DNA of 64,000 nt from an uncultured Oscillospiraceae bacterium (lineage in GTDB: Bacteria; Bacillota; Clostridia; Oscillospirales; Ruminococcaceae): NCBI GenBank assembly GCA_910579125.1, contig CAJTTH010000014.1:1-64000 (forward strand), written 5' to 3'. A model generated the notes under the pieces. It had not been told where the DNA came from. It saw nothing but the letters and a program-made list of their open reading frames with translations, and ran no database searches. Below, one piece after another: positions 30,970 to 39,573 of this stretch; within the stretch, counting starts at the first letter, position 1, and each line of letters begins with the position of its first letter. Both the position numbers and the translations under genes were made by a program.

Positions 30970-32163
30970 CTAGTCCGCTTCATTATCAATGGATTTCGGA
31001 ATACTCGCATATCCGCTGTCAAACGTTATTACGCATTGGCAGGCGGGATGAACGACCCTCAAGAACCTTGTGATCTCCTCGGTGAGCGCCGTTTCCTCAA
31101 GACCGCTGTCGGACGGGAGAACGCAGTCGAATATCACCTTTTCCGCGTCGGGGCACTGTACGACGCGAACGTCATGCACCGAAATGCGTTCGTCGATACT
31201 TGTAACGATCTTGTTCAGCTCGGCGTTTATCTGCCCGATATCGGAATCGTCCGAAACTACGGGGTCGGGGTGAACCAACATATTCATGCCCTCGCGGAGA
31301 AAATCACGCTCTATGCCGTCAATCAGATCGTGACATTCCATAAGCGACATCTCCGCGGACACCTCAACGTGCACCGACGCAAATTGCCGACCGGGACCGT
31401 AGTCGTGTATCATAAGATCGTGAGTTCCCAATATACCGTCGTATGCGAGAATTTTGGAGCGTATCTCCTCGACCAGCTCCGCGCTCGGCGCTTTGCCGAG
31501 GAGCGGGTCCAGTGCGTCCTTGACCAGTCCTATGCCGCTGTACAGTATAAACACCGCGACCGCCGCGCCCATAATTCCGTCCAGCTCCACGGAGCAGAAA
31601 TGCGAGATAATCAGCGCGGCAAGCACCGCCGTTGTGGAGATCACGTCGTTACGGCTGTCGGCAGCGGCGGCAATGAGCGTTTCCGAGCTTATCCTCCTGC
31701 CGATCTTTTTGTTGAACGTCATAAGCCAGAGCTTAACAAGTATCGACAGAACAAGAACCGCGAGAGGTATAATGCCGAATTCCACCTCGCCCGGCTCGAC
31801 GATCTTCACTATGCTGTCGCGCAGAAGCTGACCGCCAATCACCATTATCAGCGCCGCTACGATAAATCCCGCAAGATACTCATAGCGGCCGTGACCGTAA
31901 GGGTGCTCCGCATCCGCCGAGCGTTCGGACAGCTTGAACCCGATAAGGCTTATCAGGCTTGAGGACGCGTCGGAGAGGTTGTTCACAGCGTCTGCGGTAA
32001 CTGACACGCTGCCCGAAATTATCCCGACAAAAAATTTCCCCGCACACAACAGGATATTGCAGAATATCCCGACCTTTCCCGCCATTTTCCCGTAAGCGGA
32101 GCGCACGGCGGGAGTATCGGCGCCGCTGTTTTTAATAAACAATTTAGTCAAAAGTTCTGTCAT
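30970..32163 (-). CDS. Cation diffusion facilitator transporter (397 aa)
   Basis: Exports divalent metal ions (zinc, manganese, iron or similar) against protons. Metal-site residues are seen in TADAVNNLSDASSSL (Asp ligands near 48-56) and YGHGRYEYLAG, with a second set around DSRNDVISTT. Six membrane helices are followed by a cytoplasmic domain with HDLMIHDYGPGR and a second ferredoxin-like repeat at the end, giving a longer C-terminal tail than the 300-residue norm. It lies 8 bases after the small membrane protein gene. Confidence 0.88.
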   Translation of the reverse strand: MTELLTKLFIKNSGADTPAVRSAYGKMAGKVGIFCNILLCAGKFFVGIISGSVSVTADAVNNLSDASSSLISLIGFKLSERSADAEHPYGHGRYEYLAGFIVAALIMVIGGQLLRDSIVKIVEPGEVEFGIIPLAVLVLSILVKLWLMTFNKKIGRRISSETLIAAAADSRNDVISTTAVLAALIISHFCSVELDGIMGAAVAVFILYSGIGLVKDALDPLLGKAPSAELVEEIRSKILAYDGILGTHDLMIHDYGPGRQFASVHVEVSAEMSLMECHDLIDGIERDFLREGMNMLVHPDPVVSDDSDIGQINAELNKIVTSIDERISVHDVRVVQCPDAEKVIFDCVLPSDSGLEETALTEEITRFLRVVHPACQCVITFDSGYASIPKSIDNEAD

Positions 32164-32171
32164 GAGTTACC

Positions 32172-32714
32172 TCAGCGCTTGTCGTCAAGTATCGACGGGG
32201 CTTGCTCGTTTGCCTTTTGTACACGTTTGTCTATCCACTTCGGGAGGTTTATCAGCAGCATTATAACGATAGTCATTACCGTGATAAACAGGCACGGCAT
32301 ATACAGCGCCGTTGGTCCTTTTGTCGTATCCACATCGCGGAACATCTGCTGATACGCCGAGTAGGTCACAAATGTTCCGACGGAAGCAATAACGTGTACC
32401 GCCGTCGCCGTCTTTGAATGCCCCATCATCAGAATAAACAGCCCGATAATATACAGTGCCGAGGTTATCAGCCAATATATCGACGACGGGTCGCCCGAAA
32501 TTTCCGGGTCGTCCATCGCGCGTATCGCCAGCGGTCCGAATATCCCGAGACACAGCCCGAATATCGTCGTCATTATCAGCTCCAGAACCTTTAAAATTAT
32601 GACCGCGACGCGTGCCGCGCCGGTACCCTGATCGCGCACGAAAAAGAAAAAGCCCTCTTTTTCCGCGCTTTTTTCGGGTGCTTTTTTATTGCTCAATTTA
32701 ATTTTTTTCCCCAT
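32172..32714 (-). CDS. Four-helix membrane protein of unknown function (180 aa)
   Basis: A basic N-terminal 25 residues (KKIKLSNKKAPEK) is followed by four hydrophobic segments at about 38-62, 79-98, 103-125 and 135-155, then a charged C-terminus. No family is recognised. It sits between a TtcA-like gene and a CDF transporter in a probable three-gene minus-strand operon. Confidence 0.6.
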   Translation of the reverse strand: MGKKIKLSNKKAPEKSAEKEGFFFFVRDQGTGAARVAVIILKVLELIMTTIFGLCLGIFGPLAIRAMDDPEISGDPSSIYWLITSALYIIGLFILMMGHSKTATAVHVIASVGTFVTYSAYQQMFRDVDTTKGPTALYMPCLFITVMTIVIMLLINLPKWIDKRVQKANEQAPSILDDKR

Positions 32715-32766
32715 AACTTAACTCCCCTGTCAAAATTGCATTGCCGCTTTGCATAGAACGAAAACG

Positions 32767-33492
32767 CTATTCTCCGCGATAGCCCCAGCGGTCTATCCCC
32801 GCTCGGCGCATTGCGCCGAATATGCGCATTTTTACGCCCCTGTTATCGTGCTCCATTTTTGCGAGAAACTCCTTTGCAGACTGGCGCGCGGTAGTTTTAT
32901 CGGCGGGGCATTTCGACTTTACGATTTCAAAATTATTTCTCCGCGCACAGGAGATCACCGCGCTTTCTGGCGCGAGCACCAGCGGACGTATCAGCGTGAT
33001 GTCCTTTCGCGAGAGATACGATATCGGCGCAAAACAGCCTATCCTCCCCTCGTTGAACAGGTTCATTATAAACGTTTCGATCGCGTCGTCGTTGTTGTGA
33101 CCAAGCGCGATTTTATTGCACCCGAACGACTTCGCCGCGTCGTGCAGTGCGCCGCGCCGCATTTTCGCGCACAGCGAGCACGGGTTCGGCTCTTTGCGGA
33201 TATCGAAAACTATCTCGCCTATGTCCGTTCTTATCAGGCGGAACTCAACGCCAAGCTCTCCGCACAGCCGCTCCACGGGCGAATAATCGGTCTCAGCGCC
33301 GCCGAAACGCGGGTCGAGAGTTATCGCGACAATATCGTACTTTTTTTCGTAGAACCTGCGCATTTTCGCCAGCCCCGCCAACAGCACCAGACTATCCTTA
33401 CCGCCCGACACGCCGACCGCTATTTTATCGCCGTTCTCTATCAGGTCGAACTCCTGACAGGCACGGCGTATGTATCCGAGAATTTTCTGCAT
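32767..33492 (-). CDS. TtcA-like tRNA 2-thiocytidine synthetase family (241 aa)
   Basis: PP-loop ATPase: VGVSGGKDSLVLL (about 27-39) adenylates a tRNA base. Cys105 and Cys108 (NPCSLCAKMRRG) with Cys195 (KSKCPADKT) are the three iron-sulfur ligands of the TtcA group. GHNNDDAIET is the second family motif. Target is probably cytidine 32 of tRNA, inferred from the family. The start is ATG 33492, with GGAGGGG directly upstream. The longer frame begins in the promoter. Confidence 0.85.
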   Translation of the reverse strand: MQKILGYIRRACQEFDLIENGDKIAVGVSGGKDSLVLLAGLAKMRRFYEKKYDIVAITLDPRFGGAETDYSPVERLCGELGVEFRLIRTDIGEIVFDIRKEPNPCSLCAKMRRGALHDAAKSFGCNKIALGHNNDDAIETFIMNLFNEGRIGCFAPISYLSRKDITLIRPLVLAPESAVISCARRNNFEIVKSKCPADKTTARQSAKEFLAKMEHDNRGVKMRIFGAMRRAGIDRWGYRGE

Positions 33493-33534
33493 TGTGCCCC
33501 TCCAAGCAAGCCCGATTCGAGGACTTACTCTATT

Positions 33535-33563
33535 ATTATATAGCATTTTCGCCGTAAAGTCAA
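33535..33563 (-). promoter_or_regulatory. Promoter of the TtcA-like gene
   Basis: Minus-strand TTGACT (33558-33563), 17 bp, TATAAT (33535-33540). Confidence 0.8.
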
Positions 33564-33590
33564 TAGTAAACTGTCATGGAACGTTCGACA

Positions 33591-33623
33591 AATAAAAACC
33601 CCGCCAATTTTCATTGACGGGGG
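33591..33623 (-). terminator. Terminator of the pectin/uronate operon
   Basis: Minus-strand stem CCCCGTCAAT / ATTGGCGGGG (33613-33622 and 33599-33608, one G/T pair) followed by TTTTTATT. It lies about 200 bp after uxaC, beyond the inverted-repeat element. Confidence 0.8.
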
Positions 33624-33640
33624 CTCTCTTACATTGACTT

Positions 33641-33824
33641 AGAACCTTTACCAATAGCCGCTCAACGCTTGTCTTGCAGCAAATTTTGCCGCTTTCTGCG
33701 TCAAAGCTTCTTGACGCACATACAGTGGCCTGCGTCGCTTTTCCTTGAAAGCAACAAAATTATGCTCGCAATCAGCGTTTTGCGAAGCATAATGCGTGCA
33801 TCTCGGGCTATTGGTACAGGTTCT
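33641..33824. repeat. Inverted-repeat element, copy B (184 bp)
   Basis: Arms AGAACCTTTACCAATAGCC (33641-33659) and GGCTATTGGTACAGGTTCT (33806-33824), one mismatch. Next to the arms it shares GCTCAACG and GCATAATGCGTGCAT with copy A (27034-27111, opposite orientation). About 100 bp of extra inner sequence contains its own stem GCGTCAA/TTGACGC (33698-33718). The right arm ends on the stop codon of uxaC. It has no coding capacity and resembles a small non-autonomous mobile or REP-like element. Confidence 0.7.
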
Positions 33825-35218
33825 TACTTGGAGAAGTACTTTATTGCGTTGTTGTAGCAAACGTCCCTGACGATTTCACCGACGAACTCAACGTCATCGG
33901 GGTACTCGCCCTCCTCGATGAGCGTACCGAACATATTGCAGAGTATGCGTCTGAAATACTCGTGACGCGTATACGAAAGGAAGCTGCGGCTGTCGGTGAG
34001 CATTCCCACGAACTTGCTTACAAGTCCGAGCTGCGAAAGCGCCGTGAGCTGCTTTTCCATGCCGTCCTTCTGATCGTTGAACCACCAAGCCGAGCCGAAC
34101 TGAATTTTAGCGCAGGTGCCGCTCTGCTGGAAACAGTTTCTGATCGTCGCCAGAACCTCGTTGTCGCGCGGGTTCAGGCAGTACAGAATGGTTTTGGGAA
34201 GCTCGTCGGTACTGTCGAGAGTGTCAAGCAGCATGGACAGCTTCTTCGCGAACGTCTGATCCTCGATAGCGTCAAAGCCCGTATCGGGACCGAGCAGACC
34301 CATGTAGCGTCTGGAGTTGTTGCGGAGAGCGCCGATGTGGTACTGCTGCACCCAGTGCAGACGAGCGTACTGCTTGCCAAGGTGAACGAGAACGTAGCCC
34401 TTGTACTGCTCGATCTCGAGCGGCGTAAGGTCGTCGCCCGCGAGCGCTTTCTTAACAATCTTGTCGACCTGCTCCTTTTCCGCGGGCGCGAACATTACAA
34501 CGTCCAGCGCGTGGTCGGAGCATACGCAGCCCACGCTGTCAAAGAACTCGATACGCTTCGTGAGCGCCTCGCAAAGGCTGTCAATACCGTCAATTCTTAC
34601 GTCGGCAGCGTCCGCCAGCTTCGCAATATACGGAACGTAGGTCGGCAGCTCGATATTTATTGCCTTATCGGGACGGAACGCGGGAGCAACCTCAACATCG
34701 AACGTCTTATCCTCCTTCAGCAGCTTGTGGAAGTGCAGATCGTCGATAGGATCGTCGGTCGTGAACAGCTTCTTTACGTTGCTGTTCTTGATGAGCGTGC
34801 GCGCCGTGAGCGTTTGCAGCTTCTCGTTGCACTTGTCGAAAATCTCCTTTGCGGTCTTGGGCGAAAGCGTATCGTTGATGTCAAAATAACGCTGAAGCTC
34901 GAGGTGTGTCCAGTGGTATATCGGGTTTCCGATAGCGTAGGGCATTACCTCAGCGTACTTCATAAACTTCTCGAAGTCGTCCTTGTCGCCTGTGATGTAG
35001 CTTTCATCAACGCCCATTTCGCGCATTAAACGCCACTTGTAGTGATCGCCGCCGAGCCAGCACTCGGTGATATTCGCGAACTTTCTGTCGTTGTAAATCT
35101 CCTCGATAGGGAGGTGGCAGTGAAAGTCGAAAATAGGCATATCCTTTGCGTAATTTTCGTACAGCGTTACGGCTGTCTGATTTTTAAGGACAAAGTCCTT
35201 ATCCATAAATTTCTTCAT
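33824..35218 (-). CDS. uxaC: Glucuronate/galacturonate isomerase (464 aa)
   Basis: First step of the isomerase pathway: galacturonate to tagaturonate (or glucuronate to fructuronate). The metal site motif IFDFHCHLP is at about 29-37, and WLGGDHYKWRLMR, NPIYHWTHLEL and LTDSRSFLSYTRHEYFRRI are family blocks. Length is normal. Last gene of the long minus-strand uronate operon; 15 bases separate it from uxaA. Its stop codon lies at the tip of an inverted-repeat element, so its final residues may have been set by that insertion. Confidence 0.95.
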   Translation of the reverse strand: MKKFMDKDFVLKNQTAVTLYENYAKDMPIFDFHCHLPIEEIYNDRKFANITECWLGGDHYKWRLMREMGVDESYITGDKDDFEKFMKYAEVMPYAIGNPIYHWTHLELQRYFDINDTLSPKTAKEIFDKCNEKLQTLTARTLIKNSNVKKLFTTDDPIDDLHFHKLLKEDKTFDVEVAPAFRPDKAINIELPTYVPYIAKLADAADVRIDGIDSLCEALTKRIEFFDSVGCVCSDHALDVVMFAPAEKEQVDKIVKKALAGDDLTPLEIEQYKGYVLVHLGKQYARLHWVQQYHIGALRNNSRRYMGLLGPDTGFDAIEDQTFAKKLSMLLDTLDSTDELPKTILYCLNPRDNEVLATIRNCFQQSGTCAKIQFGSAWWFNDQKDGMEKQLTALSQLGLVSKFVGMLTDSRSFLSYTRHEYFRRILCNMFGTLIEEGEYPDDVEFVGEIVRDVCYNNAIKYFSK

Positions 35219-35232
35219 ATCAGCATCTCTCC

Positions 35233-36711
35233 TTAAAGTGTAACACCCGTCTTGAATATCGCGATATCGCGCGCTCCGTAGCGCTCATTTACGGTCTGCT
35301 TGCCGTTTGCGGTTTCGACTACGAGGTCGATAAGCTGCTCGAGCTTGCCCTCAAAGCTGTCGCCCGCCGCAATTCCGCCCGCGTCGAAGTCGATCCAGTT
35401 CTTCTTGCGGTTTGCGAGATCGGTATTCGTTGCGATCTTTATCGTGGGAACGAACCCCCCGAACGGCGTTCCTCTGCCGGTCGTGAACAGCACCATGTGA
35501 CAGCCCGCGCTCGCGAGATTGGTCACGGCAACCATATCGTTGCCCGGACCGTTCAGCAGATTAAGCCCGTGCGCCGTCAGCGCGTCACCGTCGAACAGCA
35601 CGTCACAGACCTCGCGCGTTCCAGATTTCTGGGTGCAGCCAAGGGATTTGTCCTCGAGAGTGGTTATACCGCCCGCCTTGTTTCCGGGCGAGGGGTTTTC
35701 GTAGACGGGCTGGTCGTGCTTCTGATAGTACTCCTTAAAACCGTTGACGAGCTTGACAATCTTGCCGAACGTCTCATCGTCCTTTGCCCTGTCCATAAGA
35801 AGCTGCTCCGCGCCGAACATTTCGGGAACTTCGGTAAGCACCGTCGTGCCGCCGACCGTCGCGATATAATCCGAAAATCTTCCGACAAGCGGATTTGCGG
35901 TAATGCCCGACAAACCGTCTGAGCCGCCGCACTTCAAACCCACCTTCAGACAGGAAATGTCCTTTTCGACGCGCCTGTCGCCCTTTATCTTTGCGTAAAG
36001 CTTTTCGAGCAGCTCAACGCCCGCCGTCAGTTCGTCCTCGACATCCTGCGCGATAAGGAACTCGGTGCGCTCCTCGTCATAGTCGCCGAGCGTTTCCTTG
36101 AACACGTCCATGCGGTTATTCTCGCAGCCGAGACCGAGCACCAGCACGCCGCCGCTGTTGGGGTGCTTTACCATTCTCTGGAGAATGGTGCGCGTGCGCT
36201 CGTGATCCTCGCCTATCTGCGAGCAGCCGTATGGGTGCGTATACGCGAACACTCCGTCGATGCCCTCCAAGTCGGGATGGCGCTTCTGAAACTCCGCCGC
36301 GATCGCTCTCGCCTGCGCGTTCACGCAGCCGACCGTCGGAATCACCCACAGCTCGTTGCGTATGCCGACCTCGCCGTTTTTGCGCTCGTACACCATTACC
36401 TTACGGCTCTTTGCCTCCGCTGCGGGCGCGATCTCCTTTTTGTTGTAGGAGTATTCGAGCGTGCCCTCAAGATTGGTCGCCATATTGTGAGAGTGTATAT
36501 GCTCGCCGGGCGCGATATCGGCGGTCGCCCGACCGATGACTTCGCCGTATTTTATAACCTTTTCGCCGCTCTTGATGTTTTTCAGCGAAAACTTGTGACC
36601 CTTTTCAATATTCTCCGCGAGCGTTACACCCTCGTATTCCTCGCCCTTTTTTAGCGGAGCGAGCGCCACGCCTACGGAATCGTTCGGAGTTATAACAATG
36701 GTTTTCTTCAT
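35233..36711 (-). CDS. uxaA: Altronate dehydratase (492 aa)
   Basis: Dehydrates altronate to 2-keto-3-deoxygluconate. An N-terminal SAF-like domain (about 1-90, HKFSLKNIKSGE, GEHIHSHN) joins the catalytic UxaA domain (THPYGCSQIGEDHERT, LGLGCENN, LKCGGSDGLSGITANP, TTGRGTPFGG). The Cys in CGGSDG and GCS motifs are the expected iron ligands. Start at ATG 36711, just after the uxaB stop, with AGGTGA upstream; a GTG nine bases earlier overlaps uxaB. Confidence 0.95.
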   Translation of the reverse strand: MKKTIVITPNDSVGVALAPLKKGEEYEGVTLAENIEKGHKFSLKNIKSGEKVIKYGEVIGRATADIAPGEHIHSHNMATNLEGTLEYSYNKKEIAPAAEAKSRKVMVYERKNGEVGIRNELWVIPTVGCVNAQARAIAAEFQKRHPDLEGIDGVFAYTHPYGCSQIGEDHERTRTILQRMVKHPNSGGVLVLGLGCENNRMDVFKETLGDYDEERTEFLIAQDVEDELTAGVELLEKLYAKIKGDRRVEKDISCLKVGLKCGGSDGLSGITANPLVGRFSDYIATVGGTTVLTEVPEMFGAEQLLMDRAKDDETFGKIVKLVNGFKEYYQKHDQPVYENPSPGNKAGGITTLEDKSLGCTQKSGTREVCDVLFDGDALTAHGLNLLNGPGNDMVAVTNLASAGCHMVLFTTGRGTPFGGFVPTIKIATNTDLANRKKNWIDFDAGGIAAGDSFEGKLEQLIDLVVETANGKQTVNERYGARDIAIFKTGVTL

Positions 36712-36712
36712 A

Positions 36713-38155
36713 TCATTCACCTAGGAAAGCCTTTAACGCGGCTCTCTCACCGTTCTTCACTATGCTCTCGATATAGCCCGCGACTACCTCGGCGTTGTCG
36801 TCGTCCGCCGCAAGGTCCTGCTCCCATATATCCGTTCTCGACATAACGGTTTTCGAGATGTCGGCGTAGTCGGTCTTGGTCCACAGATCTTTCCAGAAGT
36901 CAAGATACTTTTGATCGTCCGCAAGCGCGATGTCCTGTTCGCCGCGCTTACCCTTGTAGAATACGCAGAGCGACGCGAACGAGAACAGAATGTGTTTAGG
37001 CGACTTGCCGAATTTCTTGCGGTAATCGTTGTAGGTCGGCAGCAGACGCGTCTTGAACTTGGTCGTGGAGTTGAGCGCTATCGACATAAGCTCGTGACGG
37101 ATAAACGGGTTCTTGAAGCGCTCGATAACGCTGTTCGCGAACGCGTCCATTTCGTCCTTGGGAAGGTCGATCGTCGGCTTTATCTCGTCGTTAACAAGCT
37201 CCTGTACGAACTTGCCCACGTTCTCGTCCTCAACGCTCTCGCGCACGGTGTCAATGCCGCTCAGATACGCTACGGGAACCATTGCGGTGTGCGAGCCGTT
37301 GAGTATCTTTACCTTGCGCTGCTTGTAGGGAGTGATGTCGTCCGCGAAGATGACGTTCAATCCCGACTTGTCGGCGGGGAGCTTCTCCTGTACGAACGGC
37401 TCCTTTTGGAGTACCCACAGGTGGAATATCTCGCCCTTTACGATGTTGTTGTCTTGGAAGCCTATCTCCCCGCAAATCTCGGCAGCCGCGTCGCGCGGAT
37501 AACCCGGTACTATTCTATCTACCAGCGTGCTCGTGAAGTGATTAGCCTCGGTGAGCCATTTTATGAAATCCGCGTCGAGCTTGTTTATCTCGGCAAGCTC
37601 AAGCATTATCCTTTTCAGCTCGTCGCCGTTATGGTCGATAAGCTCACAGGGAATTATCGCCAGACCCTTGCTCATATCGCCGTTGAAGTGCTCGTAGCGC
37701 GTTTTCAGCAGCGCGAGCAGCTTTCCGGGAAAGCTCTTCGGGCATTTGGTGAGGTCTGTATCCGAAGCATCGAGCGCAATACCCGCTTCGGTCGTGTTGG
37801 AGATGATCACCTCCAAGTCCTCGCTCTTTGCGTAGGAGAGGTACTTATCGTAGTCCTCGAACGGGTTGATGAAGTCGCTGAGCACGTCGATAACGCGGCG
37901 GCTCTGTACCTTTTCGCCCTTGTCGATACCCTCAAGGCAAACGGTGTACAAACCGTCCTGTTTCGAGAGCTCGGCAACTCTGCCCATGGGCATGGGCTGA
38001 ACCACCGCGACGTTTGCATTTATAACTCCGCTGTCGTTCAGATTTTGCAGTATCCAATCAACAAAAGCCCGCAAAAAATTCCCCTCGCCGAACTGGAGAA
38101 TTTTTACGGGTCTTTTGACGCTTTTCGTATAATTGCTTCTGTTAAGATCGTTCAT
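36713..38155 (-). CDS. uxaB: Tagaturonate reductase / altronate oxidoreductase (480 aa)
   Basis: NADH-dependent reduction of tagaturonate to altronate. It shows the mannitol dehydrogenase superfamily layout: VKILQFGEGNFLRAFVDW at the start (nucleotide fold), IIPCELIDHNGDELKR, and the catalytic KILNGSHTAMVPVAYLSG with its Lys and His. About 480 residues, as expected. It follows the MATE gene by 17 bases and precedes uxaA. Confidence 0.94.
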   Translation of the reverse strand: MNDLNRSNYTKSVKRPVKILQFGEGNFLRAFVDWILQNLNDSGVINANVAVVQPMPMGRVAELSKQDGLYTVCLEGIDKGEKVQSRRVIDVLSDFINPFEDYDKYLSYAKSEDLEVIISNTTEAGIALDASDTDLTKCPKSFPGKLLALLKTRYEHFNGDMSKGLAIIPCELIDHNGDELKRIMLELAEINKLDADFIKWLTEANHFTSTLVDRIVPGYPRDAAAEICGEIGFQDNNIVKGEIFHLWVLQKEPFVQEKLPADKSGLNVIFADDITPYKQRKVKILNGSHTAMVPVAYLSGIDTVRESVEDENVGKFVQELVNDEIKPTIDLPKDEMDAFANSVIERFKNPFIRHELMSIALNSTTKFKTRLLPTYNDYRKKFGKSPKHILFSFASLCVFYKGKRGEQDIALADDQKYLDFWKDLWTKTDYADISKTVMSRTDIWEQDLAADDDNAEVVAGYIESIVKNGERAALKAFLGE

Positions 38156-38172
38156 AATTCCACCTCAAAAAA

Positions 38173-39573
38173 TCATAGCTTTACATTGTCTTTGGTTTTG
38201 TGGTGCTTTATCTTCAAAAGGCACACTGTGCCGATAACCACCGACATAAGCCCGATACCGACATTGGATATCAGCATCGCGATACCGAGACTTTCCGCTC
38301 CCATATCGGGAAAGCAGTTTATCATAACGAGCATAGACGGTATTCTGAACACAAAAAGCCTCGACAAATTACAGATCATCGACAGCTTAGTATATCCCAG
38401 ACCGTAGATAAGCCCGTTTACCGCGGAGTTCACTCCCAGCGCGATTATCCCGACGCGCTCAAACGAGAATATCTTCTCGATAAGCTCCGCCTTTTCCGCG
38501 CCGCCGTCTCCCGCGAAAAACAGGGAAATAGGTGCGCTGAACACCGTCAGCAGAATAAACCCGATAGTCGTGATGACCAGGTTTACCGTCAGCGTGCAGA
38601 AGAAAACCTTTATCATTCGCGAGTAATATCTCTGGCTCAAGTTATAGCTTATTATCGAGCTTTCCGAGTCCTCGCTGTAAGTGGTAAGGTGTGTCACCGA
38701 GCCGCTTATCTGGTTGGAAACGCCCAGCGCTCCGGGAGCGTCGGGTCCGTAGTCGATAGCAAGTCCGTTGACGATGACCTTGCCCATTGAGAACACAAAT
38801 TTCCCCAGCGAAACGGGGATAGAAAACGAGCACAGCGGCTTGAAAAAGTCAGTGGTGAACATTACGTTTTTCGGGTTGAACCTGAACAGGTAGTTTTTGC
38901 GTATCAGGTTCACAAACGCATAGATCGTCACCGAAATATCCGCGCAAAGCGTACCGCCCGCGACCCAAGCCGTGCCGAGATTCAGCACGTTCACGAAGAT
39001 CAAGGTAAACGCGAGCTTCAGCGCCATTGACATTATGTTTATCAGCGTGATGTTCTTCATAGCGCCGCGAGCCTTTTCGAGACCCATAAACACTTGATTG
39101 AACAAGCCCACTCCGATAGACACTATCTGTACGCGGAAGTATCCGATACCCATTGCGATCATCTCGTCATCAAGCCGCCCGAGCTTCAGAATTCCCACGG
39201 CAAATATCTGAATGACCGCGATAAGCAGGACAGCCAGACCGAAGAACACCTCAAGCGTGGTGTTCGCGGCTTTTTTCGCCTTGTCGTATTCTCCGCGCCC
39301 GATAAGACGCGAAACGATAATCGAGCTGCCCGTAGCGAAGCCCGCCCCCAGCGCCGTGATAAGCTGCTTTATCTGCGAGATCATAACGACGCTAGAAACT
39401 GCGTTGTTATCGGTTGTTGAGACGACCACCGTATCAATAATGCTGCTGATATAAGAGAAAGCGCCAAGAGCCATAAGCGGCAGGGAAATATGCAGAACGA
39501 CCGCCATGGGGCTGCCGTTCAGGATAAATTCCCGCCGTTTACGATCCTTTTCGCTGACTTTTGTTTCGTCCAT
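38173..39573 (-). CDS. MATE family efflux transporter (466 aa)
   Basis: Twelve-helix antiporter of the MatE family: two homologous halves, each with the family's PxxxG-type opening (SLPLMALGAFSYISSIIDTVVVS and SIPVSLGKFVFSMGKVIVNGL seen as separate blocks). MATE proteins usually expel drugs or metabolites with sodium or protons. It is odd inside a sugar-acid operon: its start overlaps the stop of the ABC ATPase by one base (TAATG) and uxaB follows closely. It may relieve build-up of a pathway intermediate or release a co-metabolite. Confidence 0.88.
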   Translation of the reverse strand: MDETKVSEKDRKRREFILNGSPMAVVLHISLPLMALGAFSYISSIIDTVVVSTTDNNAVSSVVMISQIKQLITALGAGFATGSSIIVSRLIGRGEYDKAKKAANTTLEVFFGLAVLLIAVIQIFAVGILKLGRLDDEMIAMGIGYFRVQIVSIGVGLFNQVFMGLEKARGAMKNITLINIMSMALKLAFTLIFVNVLNLGTAWVAGGTLCADISVTIYAFVNLIRKNYLFRFNPKNVMFTTDFFKPLCSFSIPVSLGKFVFSMGKVIVNGLAIDYGPDAPGALGVSNQISGSVTHLTTYSEDSESSIISYNLSQRYYSRMIKVFFCTLTVNLVITTIGFILLTVFSAPISLFFAGDGGAEKAELIEKIFSFERVGIIALGVNSAVNGLIYGLGYTKLSMICNLSRLFVFRIPSMLVMINCFPDMGAESLGIAMLISNVGIGLMSVVIGTVCLLKIKHHKTKDNVKL

